A DNA stretch of 16,540 nucleotides, from contig CAUSLO010000028.1 of assembly GCA_963532875.1 (NCBI GenBank), forward strand, positions 1 through 16,540. The letters are read 5' to 3'. Below, piece by piece: positions 7,073 through 13,005 of this stretch (within the stretch, counting starts at the first letter, position 1; the number at the start of each line of letters is the position of its first letter). The notes under the pieces were generated by a model that was given only the letters and a program-made list of their open reading frames with translations, did not search any database and was not told the DNA's origin. This DNA is from CAUTUX01 sp963532875 (GTDB lineage Bacteria; Bacillota; Clostridia; Christensenellales; CAG-917). The position numbers and the translations under genes were made by a program.

Positions 7073-8089
7073 TTATTTAAACTGAATATCTATTAGCGAA
7101 TTACTTCCTGCAGAAAGTTTAGATATTGCTTCTTGAATATTCTCGACATCTATCCTCTCGTTTATCAACCCTTCTAACTTAACAATCTTTCTTGCTACTA
7201 AATTTATTGCAGAATTAAATTGTTTATATCCGTTATTTGCTGTCAGAACATTTATTTCCTTTTCTAATAAAAATGAAATCTCTTTAACTGAATTCTTTGG
7301 TATTCCTGTTAATGATGCTACTACTGCAGTTCCACCGTGTTTCAATACATTAAGGCTTGTTTGGAATGTGCAATCATCGTCATGAAGATACACTAAATAA
7401 TCTGCCATTCTTGCGGATGTATCTTGAAGAACTTCTTTGCTTATTTCACTTTCATTTGGGTCATGACAAAAGAATAAATCATACTCTTCTGCCTTTTGTA
7501 TCACTTCCTTATTTGAAGAAACTAGAATTGGGACGAGTTGATAGTATTTTGCAATTTGAGCCACTATAAGCCCCACAGCGTTTGATGCGACAATGACTAC
7601 AGTATCTCCTTTCTCGTAATCAAACTTATCAAATATCCTCAATCCTAGTGCAATATATGGAACAAATATTGCCTCATCATCACTCATGGTGTTTAATTGT
7701 AAATTTAAATTATCCTCGGTCATTTGAACGAAGTCAGACAATAGTCCAGGTTCATCTACCCCCATCTTCTTCACTTCGCCAGTTGGCAATTTAATATATG
7801 GATTTATAATAACCTTTCTACCTAAGTGCAAAGTGTTGTCAACAGTATTTACTTCATCCGTAAAGGCTTCTTTTACGAGTTCTTCAACATTGCTATTAGA
7901 TTCTTCTGCAACTAATCCAATTGCTACTGTTCCTATAGTCCTCGTGTTTGATTTGTCTTTTAAAGTCTCTAAATCCAACTTAGAAAGCAAGACTCTCTTG
8001 ATTTTTACATCAACACAATCTGGATTGTCTGGCATCTCGCTTTCATCTATTTTAATCGCTGATAAATTTGCAAAATTCCACTTTTTCAT
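7073..8089 (-). CDS. Degenerate medium-chain dehydrogenase/reductase-like protein
   Basis: At 338 residues it has the size and order of a zinc-type alcohol/polyol dehydrogenase: a GroES-like N-terminal domain, a central Rossmann domain and a returning C-terminal segment. The GDTVVIVASNAVGLIVAQIAKYY region (about 161-183) matches GdtVvVxGaGxiGxxxaqxAk, and LKHGGTAVVASLTG (about 248-261) matches the usual GGxxvxvG strand. Catalytic features are missing. The CGSD zinc site is replaced by LSKLD, the GHE motif by GTV, and the structural four-cysteine lobe is absent. The GxGxxG loop reads ASNAVG. It may bind nucleotide weakly or be a structural homologue without dehydrogenase activity. A moderate AAAGG site precedes the ATG. 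It lies 92 bp downstream of lemA in the same direction and may be read from that unit. Confidence 0.65.
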   Translation of the reverse strand: MKKWNFANLSAIKIDESEMPDNPDCVDVKIKRVLLSKLDLETLKDKSNTRTIGTVAIGLVAEESNSNVEELVKEAFTDEVNTVDNTLHLGRKVIINPYIKLPTGEVKKMGVDEPGLLSDFVQMTEDNLNLQLNTMSDDEAIFVPYIALGLRIFDKFDYEKGDTVVIVASNAVGLIVAQIAKYYQLVPILVSSNKEVIQKAEEYDLFFCHDPNESEISKEVLQDTSARMADYLVYLHDDDCTFQTSLNVLKHGGTAVVASLTGIPKNSVKEISFLLEKEINVLTANNGYKQFNSAINLVARKIVKLEGLINERIDVENIQEAISKLSAGSNSLIDIQFK

Positions 8090-8181
8090 ATATCAATTGC
8101 CTTTTACAAAACACACAAACAAGGGCATACTGTCCTAATATACATGTGTCTAAGATTTACATTGAATACTTTCAAATAATC

Positions 8182-8868
8182 TTAAAAGAATGAGTCTCTT
8201 GCTTCTTCCTTTATTACCATTGATGCAGCAAAAGGAACTCTTGTCTTCCAACCGTTCTTAGCAGCAACAATTCTGTTTGCAGGCCAGATTTGGATTGTAT
8301 CGTTCCATTGTTTAACAGCATCATTGTATAAGTCTCTTGCTGCTGTAATTTCTCTTTGTAGAGTAATGTTTTGTTGCATTGCATCAGCAATAACAGCCAT
8401 TGACTTCAATTCTGGATATCTTTCAAGTGCTACATTAATTTGTCTGAATCCGTTATCTAATTGTGCATTTACGATATTTCTTTCAGCATCCTCATTCCCT
8501 TCTGGTGCTGTAGGACGTTGACCGCTTCTCAATGCAGCAACTGCTGTATATGTTTCTTTATCTAACTTTGTTGCTTTTTCAACCAAACCTGCTACGTTCT
8601 TTAAAACCATTACTCTTTGCTCTAAATAATTATCTACTGATGAAGCAGCTGCTTGAATTTTATTTTCAATCTTAATCATTCTTTCTTTTGCTTTTTGCTT
8701 TTTAACTAAGAAAATAATTCCAGGTATGATGAATGGAATCCATAGGAATGCCTCGAATACCTTAGACCCTGCACCTACAGTTACTGGCTTTTGTCTCTCT
8801 ATAACAAATAAATCTCTTCCACCTTCGCTTGGTTTTTCCATCATTTCATCTAATTGTTCTTCTTTCAT
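8182..8868 (-). CDS. lemA: LemA family membrane-anchored protein
   Basis: This 228-residue protein has one N-terminal transmembrane segment (about 37-55, FLWIPFIIPGIIFLV) preceded by an unusually long polar extension of about 36 residues. After it comes the LemA helical domain: NKIQAAASSVDNYLEQRVMVLKNVAGLVEKA, then a long coiled region through LERYPELKSMAVIADAMQQ (the YPELKA-type signature) and ITAARDLYNDAVKQWND (the AR-xYN signature). The family forms an elongated helical bundle; its molecular role is not settled. AGGAGAGG lies before the ATG. It follows the 651-residue membrane protein by 63 bp but also has its own good promoter. LemA is commonly encoded with a partner membrane protein, which fits this pair. 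Confidence 0.9.
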   Translation of the reverse strand: MKEEQLDEMMEKPSEGGRDLFVIERQKPVTVGAGSKVFEAFLWIPFIIPGIIFLVKKQKAKERMIKIENKIQAAASSVDNYLEQRVMVLKNVAGLVEKATKLDKETYTAVAALRSGQRPTAPEGNEDAERNIVNAQLDNGFRQINVALERYPELKSMAVIADAMQQNITLQREITAARDLYNDAVKQWNDTIQIWPANRIVAAKNGWKTRVPFAASMVIKEEARDSFF

Positions 8869-8894
8869 TTTTACCTCTCCTAATTGATGTTTAA

Positions 8895-8923
8895 AGTATA
8901 TTACTTATTCATTTTTTTTGCAA
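8895..8923 (-). promoter_or_regulatory. Promoter for lemA
   Basis: On the minus strand TTGCAA (8918-8923), exactly 17 bp and TATACT (8895-8900) form a strong sigma-A promoter in the 63-bp gap before lemA. The spacer begins with an A tract. lemA can therefore be expressed apart from the upstream gene. Confidence 0.55.
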
Positions 8924-8931
8924 TTCTTTTG

Positions 8932-10887
8932 TTATTCATCGAGTTTTGTAATGTTTTCCTCTATATCGTCTATTATCTCTTCAATTTCGTCCTTCTCTTC
9001 TTTGTCCGCTTCTTTTAATGAGTTTTTTAAGTCATCTAGTGTATCTAATGTTGAAGGATCAATTTTGTTTATTTCAGGATATGCTATTGAGAATGTCTTA
9101 TTCATTTTTTCTTCTGTTGCATCGTCGCCAAATAACATGCACAAAAGGTTGTTTGTAACTCTGCCTTGTTTTACGTTGTCATCCGTAAATGCCTTACTTT
9201 CCTTAAATAAATTACGATACTCTGGAATCGACAATTTACCTGTCATAGCCCCAATTCTAGTTGTTTTCTCAACTGGAATATATTCTACCCAATGAACAGG
9301 AACATCATGTATATTTCCGTCTCCGCCTGATACTGGGACATAAGTTACTCTTGGTATGCCGTTATATCCATATGCCGTAGCTTCAATGCAATCACCGTAC
9401 TTATTACTATTAATTGGATTAACTTTAACTATGCATTCTGTATTACATTTCTCATGTGCTATGTCAGACAAACTAAATACGTTGGCTATTGCTTCATGTT
9501 GCCAGTTGCAGAAATTTGTTCCATATACATCCTTATATATATACTCTGCTGGTTTGGTGTCTTGATATGATTGAACTGCCAAAATAGGTGCAAATGCAAA
9601 ATATATTCCATAGAAGTATTCATTATTTAACCTTATAAATCTTTCTTTTATCTCTGCGTAATTGTATCCTGCAAAATCTGAAGGCTCACTTGAAATGTCT
9701 GTTTTGGCTAGTGTTGATGTAGTTACTTTATTTATCATTTTGTACTTAATAAATTTGAAATCATCATAAGGTACATCTGGATTATTGCCAACAATCAGTT
9801 TTTTCATTTCTACTTGTGTTTGAGGTGTAAATAACTGTCTGAATTCTTTCTCGTTATTCCTGTCATATGCCCCTAACAAAATTTCAAACTCTGTATTTGA
9901 TAATGGAGTAAATCCTCGTTCAAGGTTATCTTTTCTGTTGGCAAACTTATCAAGAGCCTTTTCTTGCTTAGAAATATATTTTTCATATTTCTTCTCGTTT
10001 AATTCGCTCAAATAACTTCCACTTGGGTATCTGTTAAAAATTAAATTTGGAGCAACTTCACTTCCAAATATTACCGCATTCTCGTCTGTAAAAATTGGCT
10101 TTGGTTTAACCAAGTATGCTCTTAAGACTTCAGAATGCACTCTTACTTGATCACCATCGCTTTCCGTCCATGTTATAGTTAAAGTACCTTCATATGTGTG
10201 TTGAACAACCTTCTTCGTTTTAACTCTGTTAATCAAAAATGGGTTACCGTTAATATGACCAGATTGTACATACAACGCACTTCTATTCATATTCGACTTG
10301 TTGTCATGCAAACCATATTTGCAATTCATCAGTTCAAATCTTTTACTGTCAAATACTGGATCAAAAACAATCATGTCCCATGTCTGTGTAAATAACTTTT
10401 GATATGTATGTGTTTCAAACAAATTGTTAAGTGGTTCCATCTGGTCCTTCGCTTCTTTGTACTGTTTATCTGCTTCTTGTTTTTGCTTATCTGCTATTTT
10501 GTTCTCTTTCTTTATCTTTTTGACAATTAACACTGTGAAGGTTATAAACAGTGATAAAGATAAAATTGGAAGTGGTATAAAATACCCAAAGTGTCCTGGA
10601 AACATGTCTTGTTTCGTTACAAGCATAAAAATCAATATAATAGAAAACAACAAGAGTACAACTCCTTGAAATGCTGCTAACACTTTAAAGCCTCTTGACT
10701 TTTTATTTGCCTCCGCATATTGCCGTTTTGCTGAATTTAATTTTTCAATAGTCTTTTTATTAGCCTCAACATCGACCTTGGATTTTTTAGTTAATTCTTC
10801 AAAATATTTTTTTGTATTCTGATCATGCTTACTTTTAAATTCTGCTGAATACCTTTCTGCGATGTTGTGTATCACTTTTGTTTCCAA
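8932..10887 (-). CDS. Large two-TM LemA-associated membrane protein (DUF3137/MAG1210-like)
   Basis: This 651-residue protein has an N-terminal coiled-coil region (about 5-50) rich in Lys and Glu. Two transmembrane helices follow: about 47-68 (VLAAFQGVVLLLFSIILIFML) and about 78-101 (GYFIPLPILSLSLFITFTVLI). A second charged coil (about 102-135) leads into a large soluble domain. That domain ends in a conserved-looking block with YVPVSGGDGNIHDVPVHWVEYIPVEK (about 555-580 region) and an acidic tail. The pattern recalls DUF3137 proteins and the MAG1210 family of Mollicutes, which I remember beside LemA; this assignment is tentative. There is no catalytic motif I recognise. The start is TTG at 10887, supported by GAGGTGG a few bases upstream and by the lack of any nearby in-frame ATG. 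lemA follows after 63 bp. Confidence 0.65.
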   Translation of the reverse strand: METKVIHNIAERYSAEFKSKHDQNTKKYFEELTKKSKVDVEANKKTIEKLNSAKRQYAEANKKSRGFKVLAAFQGVVLLLFSIILIFMLVTKQDMFPGHFGYFIPLPILSLSLFITFTVLIVKKIKKENKIADKQKQEADKQYKEAKDQMEPLNNLFETHTYQKLFTQTWDMIVFDPVFDSKRFELMNCKYGLHDNKSNMNRSALYVQSGHINGNPFLINRVKTKKVVQHTYEGTLTITWTESDGDQVRVHSEVLRAYLVKPKPIFTDENAVIFGSEVAPNLIFNRYPSGSYLSELNEKKYEKYISKQEKALDKFANRKDNLERGFTPLSNTEFEILLGAYDRNNEKEFRQLFTPQTQVEMKKLIVGNNPDVPYDDFKFIKYKMINKVTTSTLAKTDISSEPSDFAGYNYAEIKERFIRLNNEYFYGIYFAFAPILAVQSYQDTKPAEYIYKDVYGTNFCNWQHEAIANVFSLSDIAHEKCNTECIVKVNPINSNKYGDCIEATAYGYNGIPRVTYVPVSGGDGNIHDVPVHWVEYIPVEKTTRIGAMTGKLSIPEYRNLFKESKAFTDDNVKQGRVTNNLLCMLFGDDATEEKMNKTFSIAYPEINKIDPSTLDTLDDLKNSLKEADKEEKDEIEEIIDDIEENITKLDE

Positions 10888-10917
10888 TTACCACCTCGAA
10901 ATATTTGCCTTGTTTCC

Positions 10918-10923
10918 ATTATA
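10918..10923 (-). promoter_or_regulatory. -10 element for the LemA-partner gene
   Basis: A consensus TATAAT reads on the minus strand about 30 bp before the TTG start codon. The 17-bp upstream hexamer (TACAAA) is a poor -35, so the promoter call rests mainly on the -10 and its position. Confidence 0.35.
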
Positions 10924-10978
10924 AATTATTCCTCTTTGGTTTTGTACTTTATAAACTGTTTTTTTGTCCCTAAAAATA

Positions 10979-11006
10979 AAAAGGGAAGGATTATTCCTTC
11001 CCTTTT
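10979..11006 (-). terminator. Strong bidirectional terminator after yajC
   Basis: AAAAGGGAAGGA (10979-10990) and TCCTTCCCTTTT (10995-11006) form a perfect 12-bp stem with a 4-base loop. A/T tracts flank both sides. It lies 23 bp beyond the yajC stop codon and upstream of the next gene's promoter, so the two genes are separate transcription units. Confidence 0.9.
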
Positions 11007-11029
11007 ATAAACTCAATGTATGTGTTGTA

Positions 11030-11614
11030 TTATTTCTTCTTTGTTGCTGCTTTTTTAACTGGTGCGTTTTCTTTTTTTGCTTCAACATTTTCTTCTGCTA
11101 CTTCTTCTTTCTTCTCATCAACAACTTCTTCTTTTGCTTCGTCAGTTTTTTCTTCTACAACGTCGTTCTTCTTTTCTTCAACTGCTTCTTCTTTCTTTTC
11201 CTCAGCAACTTCTTCTTTCTTCTCTTCTGCATTGCTTTTTGCTTTCTTTTGTTCTTCTAAAAGTCTTTCTGCTTCTTTTTCTGCTGCAATTTCTTCTGGT
11301 GTCTTTGGTGCTGGAACTAAGATTTCTACAACTGCTCCTGCTATGATGCAAACATAGTTTGGTGTTTCCTCTGTGCCACAGTTAATGATAATTGTATTGT
11401 CTACGTTTACTTGCGTAATGTATCCAAGTAGTCCACCCATTGTTTTAACTCTTGCTCCAACTTTAATTTGTGAATTTAAAGTTTCTGCATTCTTTTTGTT
11501 TTTTCTGTTTGAAAAAATTGAAAATAAAATCATACCTACTAGAACAACTCCTAGTAATCCAAACATCAATCCTTTTTTTGCTCCATCGCTTAATGCTAAT
11601 AATAGTCCTGACAT
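11030..11614 (-). CDS. yajC: YajC, Sec translocon accessory subunit, with long charged C-terminal tail
   Basis: YajC is a small inner-membrane protein associated with SecDF of the Sec translocon. The transmembrane helix spans about 15-35 (GLMFGLLGVVLVGMILFSIFS) and is followed by basic residues. The compact YajC domain runs about 36-100, with VGARVKTMGGLLGYITQVNVDNTIIINCG matching the family's KVGDxVxTxGGIxGxVxxI pattern. YajC is usually about 85-110 residues; this one is 194. The extra ~90 residues are nearly only Glu, Lys, Ala and Val, in imperfect EEKKEEV repeats, and end in lysines. An AAGGAGA ribosome site and a good promoter precede it, and a strong terminator follows. secD/secF and tgt, frequent neighbours, are absent here. 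Confidence 0.88.
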   Translation of the reverse strand: MSGLLLALSDGAKKGLMFGLLGVVLVGMILFSIFSNRKNKKNAETLNSQIKVGARVKTMGGLLGYITQVNVDNTIIINCGTEETPNYVCIIAGAVVEILVPAPKTPEEIAAEKEAERLLEEQKKAKSNAEEKKEEVAEEKKEEAVEEKKNDVVEEKTDEAKEEVVDEKKEEVAEENVEAKKENAPVKKAATKKK

Positions 11615-11643
11615 AACTTTCTCCTTATGTGTTAATAATCAAA

Positions 11644-11672
11644 ATGATACCCTATTTCTGCCTTTTTATCAA
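11644..11672 (-). promoter_or_regulatory. Promoter for yajC
   Basis: On the minus strand TTGATA (11667-11672), 17 bp and TATCAT (11644-11649). The start would lie about 25 nt before the ATG at 11614, leaving room for the AAGGAGA site. Confidence 0.5.
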
Positions 11673-11750
11673 ACAAAATACAATTTGGTGAGGTAAATGG
11701 GTCTAGAAAATGACAGAGTTTTAAATTCTTACTCTATTTGTTTCAATTTT

Positions 11751-11781
11751 AAAATAAAAAAGACACCTTTTTGATGTCCTT
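11751..11781 (-). terminator. Terminator of the tRNA operon
   Basis: On the minus strand AAGGACATC pairs with GGTGTCTTT (two G-U pairs) around an AAAAA loop and is followed by U-rich sequence. It begins 8 bp after the encoded CCA of tRNA-Val. Confidence 0.75.
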
Positions 11782-11788
11782 TTCGTTG

Positions 11789-11865
11789 TGGTGGAGGCTA
11801 TAGGACTCGAACCTATGACCCCTTGCTTGTAAGGCAAGTGCTCTAACCAACTGAGCTAAGCCTCC
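11789..11865 (-). tRNA. tRNA-Val (anticodon TAC)
   Basis: This is a full 77-nt cloverleaf on the minus strand. The acceptor is GGAGGCT/AGCCTCC, the D stem GCTC/GAGC, and the anticodon stem CTTGC/GCAAG with loop CTTACAA. The T arm is ATAGG-TTCGAGT-CCTAT, and CCA is encoded. It is last in the four-tRNA operon. Confidence 0.95.
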
Positions 11866-11868
11866 ACT

Positions 11869-11943
11869 TGGTGACTCCACCGGGAATCGAACCCGGGTTA
11901 CCGCCGTGAAAGGGCGATGTCTTAACCGCTTGACCATGGAGCC
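11869..11943 (-). tRNA. tRNA-Glu (anticodon TTC)
   Basis: This 75-nt cloverleaf has acceptor GGCTCCA/TGGAGTC (one G-U), anticodon TTC within CCTTTCACGG, T arm CCGGG-TTCGATT-CCCGG and encoded CCA. It is separated from tRNA-Val by 3 bp. Confidence 0.95.
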
Positions 11944-11952
11944 ATATTTTTA

Positions 11953-12029
11953 TGGTAGCGGCGGTCAGATTCGAACCAACGACCTTCCGGGTATGAACCG
12001 GACGCTATAACCAACTAAGCTACGCCGCC
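11953..12029 (-). tRNA. tRNA-Met, elongator (anticodon CAT)
   Basis: This 77-nt cloverleaf has acceptor GGCGGCG/CGCCGCT, anticodon stem TCCGG/CCGGA with loop TTCATAC, and encoded CCA. The paired first base and lack of three G-C pairs at the bottom of the anticodon stem mark it as elongator rather than initiator. The D stem has one T-T mismatch and the T stem uses G-U pairs. A CAT anticodon could also be tRNA-Ile2 after lysidine modification, but the body matches elongator Met. Confidence 0.85.
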
Positions 12030-12047
12030 AAGTATCAATATGACCTG

Positions 12048-12122
12048 TGGTTGCGGGGGGCGGATTTGAACCACCGACCTCCGGGTTATGAGCCCGACGA
12101 GATACCACTTCTCTACCCCGCG
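12048..12122 (-). tRNA. tRNA-fMet, initiator (anticodon CAT)
   Basis: This 75-nt gene has the bacterial initiator hallmarks. There is a C1-A72 mismatch at the acceptor end (CGCGGGG with CCCCGCA), three consecutive G-C pairs flanking the anticodon loop (GGG-CTCATAA-CCC), and a TTCAAAT T loop. CCA is encoded. It is promoter-proximal in the operon. Confidence 0.95.
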
Positions 12123-12138
12123 ATGTTGACGCTTAGTC

Positions 12139-12168
12139 ATAATAAAATATTTACATGTTGGATGTCAA
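12139..12168 (-). promoter_or_regulatory. Promoter of the tRNA operon
   Basis: On the minus strand a consensus TTGACA (12163-12168), 18 bp and TATTAT (12139-12144). Transcription would begin about 10 bp before the mature 5' end of tRNA-fMet. Confidence 0.7.
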
Positions 12169-12208
12169 ACAAAAAATATATTCCGTTTTTTAATCGTACA
12201 ACTCAAAA

Positions 12209-12236
12209 GTATGAATAGGCAATTACCTATTCATAC
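12209..12236 (-). terminator. Terminator after the adhE-kinase operon
   Basis: GTATGAATAGG (12209-12219) and CCTATTCATAC (12226-12236) form a perfect 11-bp stem with a 6-base loop, 13 bp past the kinase stop codon. The U tract on the minus strand is short (TTTTGAG). It separates the operon from the tRNA promoter 40 bp further on. Confidence 0.7.
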
Positions 12237-12249
12237 CCAATATTTCCTA

Positions 12250-12996
12250 TTAACTAAGGTCTACTATATTAACCCAGTTGAGCAAGAAGTCTCTCTCTTC
12301 TTTCTTTCCCTTTACTGATTGTGATGCTGCAACTATTGGCAACCAATCCTTAATATATTTAAGTGGGGTCTTTGTTTTCTTAGCAAACAGGTCTAGATAC
12401 TTTTCAGCCATGTCATCCTTTTTTGCTAATTTAAATGTTAAATATGTTCTTGCCACATCTGCACTTCCGTTGCCTTGTGTAGCGTGCGACCAGTCAATAA
12501 TATATTTCTTGCCATCCTTTCCGTAAATAATATTACTTGGTCTAAAATCACCATGACATAGTTTTGTATGTTTTGGCATGCTACTTAATCTTGTTTGCAA
12601 CTCATATTTGATTGCTTCGTCTATGTCTGCTTGGTTAATTTTCATTTCCATTTTAACTTTCAATTGTGTTAGTTTTGGAACAAGGTTCTTTTGCATTTCA
12701 ATTTGAAGATCAACAAACTCTTCTAAATATTTATCTACATTCTTTGAATCTTTTGCAATAATATCCTCTAGATTGTCTCCTTCGATTGAATCCATCTCTA
12801 TTGCAAACTTCCCTTCTACTTGATACACGCCGTGTACTTTTGCAACATTTAAGCCTGCTTCCTCAACTCTAGCTTGATTTATAGCCTCGTTCAAGATGTC
12901 AGACTTTGGATACTTATTTGAAAATACCTTTATTGCGTTACCTTTGCCATCTTTAAAAATTTGTTTGTCTTCTGTTGAATATATAACCTCTTTCAT
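12250..12996 (-). CDS. Aminoglycoside-phosphotransferase-fold small-molecule kinase
   Basis: This 248-residue cytoplasmic protein has the APH/choline-kinase fold. The catalytic loop is HGDFRPSN (H148, D150 as catalytic base, N155), followed by the metal-binding IIDW (D168, equivalent to DFG). A beta-strand lysine (K23 in AIKVF) and EIDS-like hinge residues (AIEMDSIEGDNL, about 65-76) fit the ATP-binding lobe. Substrate cannot be told from sequence. Related proteins act on aminoglycosides, choline, sugars, thiamine or homoserine, and I see no specific resistance signature. It starts 9 bp after the adhE stop codon with its own AGGGG site, so it is probably the second gene of the adhE transcript. 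A terminator follows. A link to alcohol or aldehyde metabolism is only suggested by position. Confidence 0.8.
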   Translation of the reverse strand: MKEVIYSTEDKQIFKDGKGNAIKVFSNKYPKSDILNEAINQARVEEAGLNVAKVHGVYQVEGKFAIEMDSIEGDNLEDIIAKDSKNVDKYLEEFVDLQIEMQKNLVPKLTQLKVKMEMKINQADIDEAIKYELQTRLSSMPKHTKLCHGDFRPSNIIYGKDGKKYIIDWSHATQGNGSADVARTYLTFKLAKKDDMAEKYLDLFAKKTKTPLKYIKDWLPIVAASQSVKGKKEERDFLLNWVNIVDLS

Positions 12997-13005
12997 TCCA
13001 CACCC

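Noticed and set aside
11016..11357. Several overlapping plus-strand ORFs rich in Phe, Ser and Leu opposite yajC
   Set aside because: They are antisense readings of the GAA/AAG-rich repeat tail of yajC. Low complexity removes stops in all frames, and no ribosome sites or family motifs are present.
11749..11937. 62-residue minus-strand ORF across the tRNA genes
   Set aside because: It runs through tRNA-Val and part of tRNA-Glu, both convincing cloverleaves. Such ORFs are a common artefact of tRNA sequence.
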